NCBI GenBank assembly: GCA_965223105.1 | Contig: OZ244987.1 | Location: 2,976,001-3,040,000, forward strand | Source of the DNA: JABDMH01 sp965223105 | GTDB taxonomy: Bacteria; Bacteroidota; Bacteroidia; Chitinophagales; Saprospiraceae | Reading direction: 5' to 3' | Length of the DNA: 64,000 nucleotides | Shown here: piece by piece, positions 46,894 to 56,274 of the stretch | Numbering within the stretch: the stretch's first letter is position 1 | How the letters are laid out: each line of letters opens with the position of its first letter | The notes under the pieces: model-generated | Databases searched by the model: none | What the model was told of the DNA's origin: nothing | What the model saw: only the letters and a program-made list of their open reading frames with translations | Position numbers and translations under genes: made by a program

Positions 46894-47385
46894 CTAGCGT
46901 ATATATTTCTCTACAAAATTGGCTCCCAAACCCACTTCCTCATAGTGAGCAACACACATCTCTATCTTGGTAAAAACATCTTCGTACCCAGAGGCCTTAC
47001 CGAGCTCATCCACATAAATCATGGCACCGTTGACATTGAACATTGTGATCATTTCCTCGGCACTGTCTACAACCAGGGTGTGTGTTTCTCCGGGTGGTTC
47101 AAACAAAAACCTTCCCGGTGTTGCCACAAAGTCATGTTCAAGATAGTGCCAAGTCCCTTTGATCACATAGCCAAACACTGGGCCAGGGTGCCGGTGTCTA
47201 CTTAGGACTCCGGAGCGCCGTACCCTGAGAAGATTAAACCATTGACCTGCTACTGTGTCCAAAAAAAGTGGTCTGAACCAAACATTTGGAGCCTGTGGCA
47301 CCCATTCCCTTTCGTCTTCAGGAAGGGCACTAAATATCATATCAGGTTTGGCGTATGGCGGCAAGTAGGACATTCCTGGATCCAT
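46894..47385 (-). CDS. cupin, 2,4'-dihydroxyacetophenone dioxygenase family
   Basis: 163 residues, a single cupin. Iron ligands are His64 and His66 in SRHRHPG and His102 in GETHTL. The 2 and 38 residue spacings agree with what I recall for the characterised 2,4'-dihydroxyacetophenone dioxygenase. Other family landmarks are REWVPQAPNVWFRPL, KGTWHYLEHDF and GYEDVFTKIE. The prototype cleaves the side chain of 2,4'-dihydroxyacetophenone to 4-hydroxybenzoate and formate. Most family members sit in sugar or unknown contexts, so the substrate here is open. Stop and next start are adjacent, so it is coupled to the kduD-like gene. Confidence 0.82.
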   Translation of the reverse strand: MDPGMSYLPPYAKPDMIFSALPEDEREWVPQAPNVWFRPLFLDTVAGQWFNLLRVRRSGVLSRHRHPGPVFGYVIKGTWHYLEHDFVATPGRFLFEPPGETHTLVVDSAEEMITMFNVNGAMIYVDELGKASGYEDVFTKIEMCVAHYEEVGLGANFVEKYIR

Positions 47386-47451
47386 TGATTATCATTTATG
47401 ATTGTTTTCGAATATAATGGAATGCAGTGAAATAGATACTGTCATCAACAG

Positions 47452-48303
47452 CTAACCGATCTGCTCTACCCATGCTCTCGGGCCAATACTTTGGCAGGAG
47501 AGGGTGGCAATATCTGCAGCCCGGATCAGTGCCGATCGAAAGTTTGTCTTAGGTTCAATGATGAATTTTGCAAAAGCTCCATGAAAGATATCGCCGGCAG
47601 CTAAAGTATCAACGGCCTCAATTCGCGAAATAGGAATATCGGGTTTCTCCTTACCATCAAACACTCGAATGGGCAACTTACCCCTTGTCACCGCAAAGTG
47701 GGAGATCCCAAATTGTTCCAGGTAGGCCCGAATGGTGCTAAAACCGGGTGGGTGAAAATCATCTGAAAAAATGGGATAGGTAACCCAGGGGACGATTTGA
47801 TCAGTGCACGATTTATAGCTGCCGCCATCAAAAATTACTGGAATTTTCAAATGATTTTGTTTGAGCATGTCCAGGGTATATGCACTCAAGAATCCATCGA
47901 CACAGATCACATCGTAATCATATAGCTGAACATCAGGATGAATGATGTCGACATCTGCTTCAACCGTTCTCGTGATGATCGTACGTTCGCCGCTGCCGAC
48001 ATTTAATAAAATGGAAGAAATAACTGGCTCACGATTCGATCCAGAATTGACATCAAGATGACAAATGCCATACTCGCTCAGCTTCGAACGGATAAATTGG
48101 GTAAAAGGATGATCACCGATATACGAGATTAAAGTAGCTTCTCCACCCAGTGCTTGAAATGCAAATGCGGCATTGGTTGCAGGGCCTCCCAAATCAACGA
48201 AATCTCCAACAGATCGAAGCTTGGTATTTTCTACTGGAAAATGATCAACCAGATATAGGATGTCAATCGAAGTCAGGCCAATAAAAAGTCCCTTCATTGC
48301 CAT
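47452..48303 (-). CDS. PfkB-family carbohydrate kinase
   Basis: 283 residues from the ATG at 48303 (MAMKGLFIGLTS; the ATG two codons later also fits, and a GTG at 48357 would add residues not seen in the family). Ribokinase-like: the N-terminal IGLTSIDILYLVDHFP, a GGPATNAAFAF substrate segment near 45, and the catalytic anion hole and base in VDTLAAGDIFHGAF (Asp in AAGD), where the usual GAGD reads AAGD as in some sulfofructose-kinase-like members. It probably phosphorylates a ketose or deoxy-sugar acid. It lies 66 bp before the cupin gene on the same strand, suggesting one pathway with the KduD-like enzyme. Confidence 0.82.
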   Translation of the reverse strand: MAMKGLFIGLTSIDILYLVDHFPVENTKLRSVGDFVDLGGPATNAAFAFQALGGEATLISYIGDHPFTQFIRSKLSEYGICHLDVNSGSNREPVISSILLNVGSGERTIITRTVEADVDIIHPDVQLYDYDVICVDGFLSAYTLDMLKQNHLKIPVIFDGGSYKSCTDQIVPWVTYPIFSDDFHPPGFSTIRAYLEQFGISHFAVTRGKLPIRVFDGKEKPDIPISRIEAVDTLAAGDIFHGAFAKFIIEPKTNFRSALIRAADIATLSCQSIGPRAWVEQIG

Positions 48304-48405
48304 CACAAGATGCCAAAAAAATTGATCTGCCAGACCAGAAGATAAATCCTGGAGCACTCACAATGGCTCCAGGATTTCTAGCGATAGTGTTGCTTTCGAT
48401 AAACC

Positions 48406-49194
48406 CTATTCGTTGGCATCTGCAGCTTTTACCACGGTGGCTTGTTGATAAGAAAGATCGGGACGAATGGAACCATGTACTTGCTCGATTTTCCATGCTT
48501 GAGCCGTAAACTCACCCAATAGCGGGAGAAATTCCTCTCCCAGCAGTTGTCGATTTTCATCAATTTTGCGTGCATGATCTGCGGCGTCCTTTGCACTATG
48601 CACAACCAATATATATGGACCCATAGAGCCAAATCCGCTGCGGTAAATACGATAGTGGAATTTTGAGTTTTTATCCTGAAACATTGACTTTACTTTCACC
48701 CCAATCTCTTCAGTTTTCTCCAGATTTTCCGGCTTAATGTAGTAGAAATCAAATCGCCGATAGTTTTCACCCGGGGTAGAAATATCCCAGCCATCAGGCA
48801 TATAAGAGAGATCCTTATCCAGGTTTAGCACATAGTCACCATGCTGATCGTAGCATTGATCAAATCTCGCTAGTATTTTTGCAATCTCTTCCGAACCAAT
48901 TTTACCGGCCAATTTCTTGATTGGACCATCAGCTGCTAGAGCATCAAGACCAGAAATTGGGCTAACGTGCATGTAACGGTAGTCTACGGTGGATGATGTC
49001 AGCCAGGCCCCCTCCACATTGTGCTCCTCGAGCAGTGCAGTACATTCCTTCATAATCGCCTCGTATTCTTGAACTTTGTCAGGCTTTACCCGGTCTTCAT
49101 GTACTCGATACGCTTGAACGTTGTCAACTTGGGCAACACAAAGTACTGCCAGGATCCAGGTCAGGCTGGTGATGAAAAACATTCGCTTCTTCAT
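48406..49194 (-). CDS. secreted protein of unknown function
   Basis: 262 residues from the ATG at 49194, which opens a clear signal peptide (KKRMFFITSLTWILAVLCVAQ); a TTG at 49275 gives 27 poor residues and is unlikely. The mature protein is soluble, with an aromatic-rich centre (NYRRFDFYYIKPENLE) and a repeated pattern of a HVSPISGLDALA or LVVHSAKDAADHA kind, hinting at two ferredoxin-like/dimeric alpha-beta-barrel halves. I do not recognise a family. It starts the possible leftward unit with the PfkB, cupin and SDR genes, 102 bp ahead of the kinase. Confidence 0.65.
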   Translation of the reverse strand: MKKRMFFITSLTWILAVLCVAQVDNVQAYRVHEDRVKPDKVQEYEAIMKECTALLEEHNVEGAWLTSSTVDYRYMHVSPISGLDALAADGPIKKLAGKIGSEEIAKILARFDQCYDQHGDYVLNLDKDLSYMPDGWDISTPGENYRRFDFYYIKPENLEKTEEIGVKVKSMFQDKNSKFHYRIYRSGFGSMGPYILVVHSAKDAADHARKIDENRQLLGEEFLPLLGEFTAQAWKIEQVHGSIRPDLSYQQATVVKAADANE

Positions 49195-49406
49195 TTCTTT
49201 TAAGATTTTGTTTTTAAAGAATTCTATTGGATCGGGTGGTCGAGTCAAAGTATGGGAAAATGATCTTGAAGTCAACGGGAATCTTCCGAATCACCAATTA
49301 CAATTTCCTAATCGAGGGCTTGGCTATGCAACGAGCCTAAGCAAAACCAAGAATCTGTACTCAGATATTTTTAGGACCTTTGCTCCTTTGCATAATAAAG
49401 AAGAAG

Positions 49407-49631
49407 ATGTCTAATACCAAGATTACCGTCTTAAACAATGGTTCACTGAAGATAGAAGGTGACTTTCAGATTGTTGACAAGCAAGATAATGTCTACAATT
49501 TACAAGGTCGAACTGTTGTCTCTCTATGCCGATGTGGTAGAAGTCAGAATAAACCATTCTGTGACGGGAGTCACAAGAATCACTTTGAGCACGAAGCCAA
49601 AGCTTTTGACCTGCCACCGAGAAAATCGTGA
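49407..49631 (+). CDS. CDGSH iron-sulfur domain protein
   Basis: 74 residues from the ATG at 49407, preceded by an AAGAAG element; a TTG at 49380 is less likely. A single CDGSH domain, CRCGRSQNKPFCDGSH, with three Cys and one His to hold a [2Fe-2S] cluster. There is no membrane anchor, unlike mitochondrial mitoNEET, so it is a cytoplasmic redox or iron-sulfur protein. It stands alone and ends 13 bp from the convergent rtcB-like gene. Confidence 0.9.
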   Translation: MSNTKITVLNNGSLKIEGDFQIVDKQDNVYNLQGRTVVSLCRCGRSQNKPFCDGSHKNHFEHEAKAFDLPPRKS

Positions 49632-49644
49632 ATATCCAGGTGTT

Positions 49645-50877
49645 TCAATCTTTGTATGGATCGAAAATATCATCACCAGCCATGGCAACCCCGATGGGCT
49701 GCAGTCGGTGGATAACCTTGATGGTTCCCTCTTGATGCAACAGTACCTCTTCCAAATTCTTGTAACACTCTGGACTTTCATCAGCTCCTCCACCGCGCAA
49801 TTCTATACCTAGGGCAACTGCTTTTTCCCTGGTTTGATTAAAATTCACTTTGCCAGGTTTCATTTGTACCCACCGTCTTTTACCGACTCGATCTTTCTGA
49901 AACTTCCCTTTGCCCTTAGCTTGCCGCCGAGACATCACCCGGCCAGCTCCATGAACCGTAGAGTACAAGCCCTTCTTAGCTTGAGGGGAATCGACCCCTT
50001 CTACAATAACGGATGTATCAAACATATTTGAACCGATGAATCCGAGCTGACCTGGAAAGGCTGGTGTACATCCTTTTCTTACCACCCAGTAAGTCTGGCC
50101 AAAATGGTTCTCTTGCCAGGCAAAATTGTGATGGTTGTGAACTGTATATGTAACCCCAGGATTGCCAAGAATTTCCAAAACCTTATTTACCACCCAGTCC
50201 CTTCCAGCATAGGCATAGCGACCCGCAATTTCTAAGCAATGCAGATAATCTTGACCAGTTTCACTCTCTACTTCAAATAGAATCGGATCAGAAAACATGC
50301 CACCCTCTGTAGCCCGGTCTTCAAAAGGTTTGCCTTGAGACACGGATATAAAACCCGTAGTGATGTTGTGCCCAAAACCTCTCGATCCAAAATGAACTCC
50401 AATCCATATAAATCCTTGTTCATCTTTAAAAATATCAACAAAATGGTTGCCTCCTCCTACCGTACCAAGTTGGTCTCGGGCTTTTTGAAATAACTTCGAT
50501 TTATATGATTTGCTGGCCTTGATTGGCAGTTGATAAATCTCATCAATCACCTCATGATCTACCGGCTCTTTATTTACCCTGCCCATGCCAAAGGAAATTC
50601 TTTTGTTAATTTCATCCATCACCCCAGCCAGATCGAGATCTCCCTCTTGTACCGTGGTTCGCACCGCCTTGTTGCCACAGGCAATATCGAAGCCTACTCC
50701 AGACAAAGAAATCTTGTCAGGGTAAGCGATAGCCCCTCCAATAGGATGACCGTAGCCTACATGTGCATCAGCGGTCAAGACACCATATCCATCTGTAGTC
50801 GTACAATTTTTAAGTTGCTCGATGGCAGGGGGATCGATAATACTCTCCCCAAATATTTTGATATTGCTTGTTTGCAT
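49645..50877 (-). CDS. rtcB: RNA-splicing ligase RtcB family protein
   Basis: 410 residues, the family's normal length. Key motifs are DAHVGYGHPIG (38-48), GVGFDIACGN, GTVGGGNHF, HFGSRGFGH, HNHHNFAW and HGAGRVMSRR. The Asp, Cys and His residues in these form the two-manganese site, and the His of HGAGR is the one guanylylated. It joins 2',3'-cyclic phosphate or 3'-phosphate RNA ends to 5'-OH ends with GTP, in RNA repair. There is no rtcA or rtcR beside it. Monocistronic as far as can be seen, converging with the CDGSH gene. Confidence 0.93.
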   Translation of the reverse strand: MQTSNIKIFGESIIDPPAIEQLKNCTTTDGYGVLTADAHVGYGHPIGGAIAYPDKISLSGVGFDIACGNKAVRTTVQEGDLDLAGVMDEINKRISFGMGRVNKEPVDHEVIDEIYQLPIKASKSYKSKLFQKARDQLGTVGGGNHFVDIFKDEQGFIWIGVHFGSRGFGHNITTGFISVSQGKPFEDRATEGGMFSDPILFEVESETGQDYLHCLEIAGRYAYAGRDWVVNKVLEILGNPGVTYTVHNHHNFAWQENHFGQTYWVVRKGCTPAFPGQLGFIGSNMFDTSVIVEGVDSPQAKKGLYSTVHGAGRVMSRRQAKGKGKFQKDRVGKRRWVQMKPGKVNFNQTREKAVALGIELRGGGADESPECYKNLEEVLLHQEGTIKVIHRLQPIGVAMAGDDIFDPYKD

Positions 50878-50929
50878 TATTAAACTTGGTACATAGATAA
50901 TTTCAAGGGTAAAGACAATCAGTTTTTAC

Positions 50930-51589
50930 CTAATCCTTGGTCAAACAAAACTTGATCAATTTGGCTAAGGACTGAGGATCTTCAGCGTTAAGATTTTCTT
51001 CTTTCACAAATTGCTTTATGGCCGGCTTCTGGTCAGGAAAGACTTTAACAATCTGTTTTAGGGTGTTGGCCTTGTACCATGAAGTTCCATCCTTCAGCCA
51101 ATATTCTGTTCGGTTAATAATCGATTCTTTCGAACTCCATACCAGATCGTAAAAGTCTGCTTCCTTTTCATAGTCGAGAAGAACCTCTACACCGCCGGTA
51201 TGAGCCTTTGATCCATAGGCACCAGTCTTAGGGGCCTTTTGAGAAGTAGAGCGGTGAAATGCAAGGAATTGCATGGGTCCAGCAATCAACTGTTCATAGA
51301 ATTTTTCATTTATCCTGACAAAAACTTTGTCCTGGATAAGAATCGAATCCAGGGTTTCGATGTCATTAATAGGGACCTTATGCTCTCGCAATTCCATCAC
51401 CATCTCCTCTGCAACCATATGATAATTTAAAGAAGCCGTTTGAGGTTCGGTAGTATGATAGAATAAAATAGCCTCTGAAAAGGATGGAAATAGATAAGGT
51501 GTGGGTTTCCCATCTGCACTTTCCACCTGACCCCTGACCTGGTGGCACAGGACAGAGAGTACGACCATACCTTTCAACCAGATCTGCAT
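50930..51589 (-). CDS. secreted protein of unknown function
   Basis: 219 residues with a signal peptide (WLKGMVVLSVLCHQVRGQ). The mature part is charged and alpha/beta mixed, with ISSKESIINRTEYWLKDG-like content near 155 and FPDQKPAIKQFVKEENLNAEDPQSL near the end. A late segment may be a DUF4468-like or MORN-less helical tail, but I cannot place it. It lies 52 bp upstream of rtcB on the same strand, with no functional hint. Confidence 0.6.
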   Translation of the reverse strand: MQIWLKGMVVLSVLCHQVRGQVESADGKPTPYLFPSFSEAILFYHTTEPQTASLNYHMVAEEMVMELREHKVPINDIETLDSILIQDKVFVRINEKFYEQLIAGPMQFLAFHRSTSQKAPKTGAYGSKAHTGGVEVLLDYEKEADFYDLVWSSKESIINRTEYWLKDGTSWYKANTLKQIVKVFPDQKPAIKQFVKEENLNAEDPQSLAKLIKFCLTKD

Positions 51590-51765
51590 AGTCTAAAGAT
51601 AAATGTTCTCCAATTGATTTGCCAGCCCAAGATCTTCAGTTTTAGGTAAGCTTTGGTTACCTTCAAGGTGATTTTAATATTTCTTTAATCCAATCCCGTA
51701 GCTCCCATCGCATGATAAGTAAGTATCCATGCGTTATCTATTGTATGTCGTGTCACAACCGTCCT

Positions 51766-52317
51766 ATGCTCAGCACGGCATGCTTCAAGAAGTTGTTCCC
51801 TTACCTCTTATTGGGATGCTTCCTTAGTGCATGCCAGGAAGATATTCTTGCACCCAATCAGTACGAGGGTTGTTGCGCTACAAGACCGCTTCAAGTAGAT
51901 ACCCAGCAGCTCAGTATATTTATTCCCAATGCGATCACACCCAACGAGGATGGTCTGAACGACGCCTTCTCAATTCATACAAATCGAGCATTCAAGATCA
52001 TTCACCTGACTGTGGAAGAACAAAACGACATTCTTTCCATATCCAGATCTAATGTGGAAGTTTCTGGAGTCAAAGAAATCTGGAAACCGATCAACGCTGG
52101 AGGTCAGCCGATCCACGGCTTGTTTAACTACCAAATGATGATCGACCTTCCTGGCACTGACACCCTCCATCTTCAAGGCTCGTTTTGTTCAATCGACTGT
52201 ACCGAAAACCAAACACACATTATTGACTTTCCTTCGTGCATCTTCGGATCTCAAACCAATGGAAACGGTCAGATCGATACCAGCCAGTTGCTCACTGAAA
52301 ATGACTGCAGTTTTTAG
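51766..52317 (+). CDS. small lipoprotein with gliding-motility-type C-terminal domain
   Basis: 183 residues from the ATG at 51766 (ATGs at 51745 and 51712 give longer forms). Signal PYLLLGCFLSACQED has lipobox L20-S-A-C23, with an acidic QED just after the Cys, which in Bacteroidota can mark lipoproteins for the cell surface. The rest starts FIPNAITPNEDGLNDAFSI, the hallmark opening of the gliding-motility/T9SS type B C-terminal domain, and ends Cys-rich (FCSIDCTEN, FPSC, DCSF). That domain is normally the tail of huge proteins; here it is almost the whole protein. Function unknown. Confidence 0.72.
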   Translation: MLSTACFKKLFPYLLLGCFLSACQEDILAPNQYEGCCATRPLQVDTQQLSIFIPNAITPNEDGLNDAFSIHTNRAFKIIHLTVEEQNDILSISRSNVEVSGVKEIWKPINAGGQPIHGLFNYQMMIDLPGTDTLHLQGSFCSIDCTENQTHIIDFPSCIFGSQTNGNGQIDTSQLLTENDCSF

Positions 52318-52479
52318 GATCGAGCACTTCGTTTGCTACCTTAATAAATACCATGCTGAGGTAACGATAATCACGATACCGCAATAAAGGCTTACCGAGA
52401 TTTCTAGTGAGGCAAGGTATGGTTTGGAGTCGCGATAAACTTGCATCTTTAATCCGGTATACTAACATAAAATTACACT

Positions 52480-55400
52480 ATGGAAGCTAGGGTACTCTCT
52501 TATTACATCATTCTTTGGATCGGGTTACTCTCGATTGATAATAAAATGCTGGCTCAAGAAAGCCAGTTTCGCAATGCCAGCGATATTCCCAATATGGCAC
52601 CACTGGCCAGTCTCACTGAACTTCGTGCCTCCAAAGAGATTTATTATCTCTGGGCCCAAGATGACATCTTTAAGGACCAGATTGTTGACTATGTACCAAC
52701 TCCCGAGCCGACAACCTCGCTCCTCGCCGGAGACATCACTGATGTTATCATTCCTTCTCAAGTGGGGTCTGGTAAATACACCAATGAGACGACACGCACT
52801 GCAGCACATGCAGCAGACATAGATGATGACGGCATTGATGAAGTGATCAAACTAACCTCTATTCCTTCGGGAGATGTCTTGTTGAGCATCACCGAAGTAA
52901 AATCGAACTTCAATGCCACGGGAAATACGATCACCACCCAAATTGAGGGACCGATAAGTTCACTCATTCAAGCAAAACTATGGCTGGGATCTGGCAATTT
53001 TGACAGTGATCAAGCTGTGGAAATCATCGTGGTTGTACCCTTAGGAAGCCCATCATCCATGGATCGGTTACTGGTGGGTGTTTTTGATATAGATGGTGGA
53101 AGACTGGAAGAAATTGCTCAATTTCATATTCAAGGAACCTTGGTGAAATATGATGCTGTAGCAACTGATTTTAACCTGGACGGACAAGCTGAAATCGTGA
53201 TCTGTACTCAAGAGACCCATGATGATGAAGAAGTTGTGAGCATGAGGGTCCTGGCTTGTGAAGACAAGGAATTGATTGAAAAGAACTCACATGATATTGC
53301 CACCCTCGGTGATGCAACACTGGATACTGCACTTTCACTATCCCTATCAGAAGGTGATTATAATGGCGATGTCGCACGTGAAGTAGCCCTATTCATTCGA
53401 CAGATCGATGGTGATCAGAAGGGGCATACAATAGCGATGATCATTCTGCAGAGCGTCGACGATCTAAGTACCTCCAACGAAGATCTCTTTGAGAAACTCT
53501 TGGTCTTGAGTGAACAGATTGTCCATGAAACCCCTTTAGAATTTGCCGTGCCTTATGCTCCGATCTATGCTGAATCCGGAGACTTAAATGGAGATGGAAA
53601 CGATCAGTTGGTACTTTATAGCCCCTTAGATCGATTGCTTTTCGTTCCTCAAATCCAAAATCTGGATTCGACTTTTTTAGAGAGTTATCCGCTGATGTCC
53701 GATTTCAGCGATCCGATTTTTTGCTTCACCCGTGGGGGCCAGCAAACCATCTCTATTACGATCAATGACCTGAATCGGGACGGTGTCGAAGAACTGGTGC
53801 ATGGATTTGTCGAAGGCTGTACGGAAGATATCTATAGTGATAATATCCTGGGAGCAAGGATCACCACCGAAGTATTTGATTTGAGTGGTGGAGAGCCAAA
53901 ATTAACCGCTGTCCATCACAGCGTGGGATTTACTTCCTTCCAAGGAGTCCTCCCTGCCGCATTTATCCTTGGAGAATTTAATGGCGATAATCTGAGAGCG
54001 GGTAAGGGAAGGTTTTCTAAAATCAGCCGTTTATCTCAACCAATCATCATACTCAATGCACCTCCCATTCATTTTGATGTGCTGGAGGGCCAACCTTTCG
54101 ATATCAATCGCTGCTATGACGGTTCCATGTGCGATTTTGCCAGCACCTACTTTCGATCTTCCACCAGCACCATGGAGACTTCGACTACCATCTCCTCAGC
54201 ATGGAGTGTAAGTGCCACTGTTGAGGGCAGCGCCTCTGTAGGCGATCCCCTCATTGCAAAGGCTGAAATAAGTGCCTCCGTCACAGGTAGGTACGGCGAA
54301 AATTTTTCCAAGTACGAGGCCAGTTCTCAAACATTGGAAATCAGTACACAGGTCTCCGCCATTGAAGACGATCAGATCTATGCAACTGTCAATGACTACG
54401 ATATTTGGGAGTACCCCATTTATGAAAAAGACAGTCTGATTGCCCACTTAATCAGTGTAACGCCAACTCTACAGGAAAACCGGTGGTTTCCCAGCAAATC
54501 CTTTAATGCACATGATTACTTGCCCGATCATGAAGTAGGCAATATTCTCTCTTATCGAGAGATGCGTGCCGACTACTCTACAGTGAGGACGTCAATTGCA
54601 AGTGATGCCTTTACCCTCAGTAGTAATTCACTCAATAAATGGACCATCAACCAAAGATCATTTACAGAGAGCGGTTCTTCTTTCGAGCAGGAAATCGGTC
54701 TTGAGGCCAGTGTTACAGTTGAGGCTGAGGCCCAGTTCAAAATATTCGGCGGAAGCGTCTCGGCTACAGTCGAAGGTACCTACGACCGCAGTGACCTAGT
54801 CACCCACCGAACGGCCGTATCGGAAGAGCTTGAAATTACTGTCGATCTGGGAGGTGTAGACGAATCACTGGGAGAAGTCAAGTATTCGGTCAATCCCTAT
54901 TGCTACTGGTCCAAGGATGGAGCCCTCGTAGTGGATTACATCACCAGACCTGAAGTACCTGCACCCGGAGCCTCCGACACCTGGTGGTCTGCCAATTATG
55001 GGAAGCAGCCAGATCCGGCGCTGATCCTCCCCTGGCGCTACGACCCCGAAAAAGGACTTACCCTACAGGATGAAGAAGTAAAACGATTTCAATCCAAGTC
55101 CGTTGCCTTTTCCAATGATTCTCCAGAACCCGGAGACACCATCACCATTTTTGTCGAGGTCCACAATTGGAGCCTCCAACCTACCCTGCAGCCGGTAGAA
55201 GTAGGCCTCTACACTTGTGATCCGACCGATGAAGCAAACCGCCTTGTAGGTACCAATGGTGGAAAAGTCATATCCACCCCTGCAATTCTGGAACCTCGTG
55301 GAAGTGAAATTCTGAGCTTTAAGTGGCAAGTACCGGAAGGACTGCCTACCTTTCCCCGTATCTATGCACGTCTGGATCCAAACAATCGCGAGGAAGAAAT

Positions 55401-55755
55401 TCACGAGGAAAACAACTATGGTTTTAATTTACTTAATCTCTCCACTAACCGGGCTCCTTGCCCCGCTCCAATGATCACATCTACCGAAGAGATCGTGCCT
55501 TGGCAGAATCTAGTGGCCTTCCCTAATCCTGTCGAAGAATCGCTTCAGATTAGCATGGATCTTATTCAGGCTAAGCAGATTACCTGTCGGCTGGTAAATA
55601 GCTTGGGCCATATTTGTCATCAGTCGTCGGAACTCATAGGATGGAGCGGAACTACAAATTATTCTATTGACATGTCTGATCTACCAGATGGATTGTACTA
55701 CTATCAAATTCTGGTTGATGGAAAAATGGGTACTGGATCAGTGGTAAAATTGTAG
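52480..55755 (+). CDS. large secreted protein: FG-GAP-like repeats, CARDB, T9SS tail
   Basis: 1091 residues. Signal peptide (YYIILWIGLLSID) then FG-GAP/VCBS-like calcium motifs: AADIDDDGIDEVI, ATDFNLDGQAEIV, SGDLNGDGNDQLV, INDLNRDGVEELV. Residues about 555-850 hold two Ser/Thr-rich amphipathic beta stretches (SVSATVEGSASVGDP, then SVTVEAEAQFKIFGGSV), a pattern seen in pore-forming toxins. A CARDB-like domain follows (DTITIFVEVHNWSLQP to REEEIHEENNYGF, about 890-985). The final 75 residues (VAFPNPVEESLQIS to GSVVKL) are a T9SS type A sorting domain. It is thus a large surface or released protein; the activity is unknown. Confidence 0.78.
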   Translation: MEARVLSYYIILWIGLLSIDNKMLAQESQFRNASDIPNMAPLASLTELRASKEIYYLWAQDDIFKDQIVDYVPTPEPTTSLLAGDITDVIIPSQVGSGKYTNETTRTAAHAADIDDDGIDEVIKLTSIPSGDVLLSITEVKSNFNATGNTITTQIEGPISSLIQAKLWLGSGNFDSDQAVEIIVVVPLGSPSSMDRLLVGVFDIDGGRLEEIAQFHIQGTLVKYDAVATDFNLDGQAEIVICTQETHDDEEVVSMRVLACEDKELIEKNSHDIATLGDATLDTALSLSLSEGDYNGDVAREVALFIRQIDGDQKGHTIAMIILQSVDDLSTSNEDLFEKLLVLSEQIVHETPLEFAVPYAPIYAESGDLNGDGNDQLVLYSPLDRLLFVPQIQNLDSTFLESYPLMSDFSDPIFCFTRGGQQTISITINDLNRDGVEELVHGFVEGCTEDIYSDNILGARITTEVFDLSGGEPKLTAVHHSVGFTSFQGVLPAAFILGEFNGDNLRAGKGRFSKISRLSQPIIILNAPPIHFDVLEGQPFDINRCYDGSMCDFASTYFRSSTSTMETSTTISSAWSVSATVEGSASVGDPLIAKAEISASVTGRYGENFSKYEASSQTLEISTQVSAIEDDQIYATVNDYDIWEYPIYEKDSLIAHLISVTPTLQENRWFPSKSFNAHDYLPDHEVGNILSYREMRADYSTVRTSIASDAFTLSSNSLNKWTINQRSFTESGSSFEQEIGLEASVTVEAEAQFKIFGGSVSATVEGTYDRSDLVTHRTAVSEELEITVDLGGVDESLGEVKYSVNPYCYWSKDGALVVDYITRPEVPAPGASDTWWSANYGKQPDPALILPWRYDPEKGLTLQDEEVKRFQSKSVAFSNDSPEPGDTITIFVEVHNWSLQPTLQPVEVGLYTCDPTDEANRLVGTNGGKVISTPAILEPRGSEILSFKWQVPEGLPTFPRIYARLDPNNREEEIHEENNYGFNLLNLSTNRAPCPAPMITSTEEIVPWQNLVAFPNPVEESLQISMDLIQAKQITCRLVNSLGHICHQSSELIGWSGTTNYSIDMSDLPDGLYYYQILVDGKMGTGSVVKL

Positions 55756-56274
55756 GAGGCCAAAGAAAAAAATCAAATCACAAGATTATATTTCCGCAGG
55801 AAATAAATTCCAAGATGTATAGAGTCCAATTGGTAATTGAACCCTTTACTGCTCATCCATAAGAGCCCTTTTTCAAGGCCGATCGAGAGATGGCTAAAGA
55901 CTAAAATCATCGGACATAGGCAACCTTCAATCCTCGGTCCCGATGAAGAATTAACAGATTCAATCTATGAATCCTGCCAAAATAGAAGAGTTCATGAATA
56001 TCTTTATTTCCAAGATGGGTGGTTAATATTCAAAAATTATAGACACACCAATTTATGATTACCCCGAGATTAAAATGTCGACAATAGGCCATATTTAAAA
56101 CCCTATTACATTGTTTTTTGATTAGGAATTCAACAGTAGATTTTTGATCGATTTTCTTAGAAACCCTACCGAAACTGTTTTCATGATTCCTACTGAGACT
56201 TACCATCAAATAACCATACGCCAGTCCGTATTTTCCTTTCCGGACCAGCAAGAAGACCGATAGGGGCACAAGAC
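55756..56274. other. 519-bp gene-poor stretch
   Basis: No convincing gene. Short frames at 55837-56058 (plus) and 56030-56269 (minus) have some protein-like character but no family resemblance. This stretch adjoins the Lrp pseudogene and may itself be decayed coding DNA. Confidence 0.35.
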
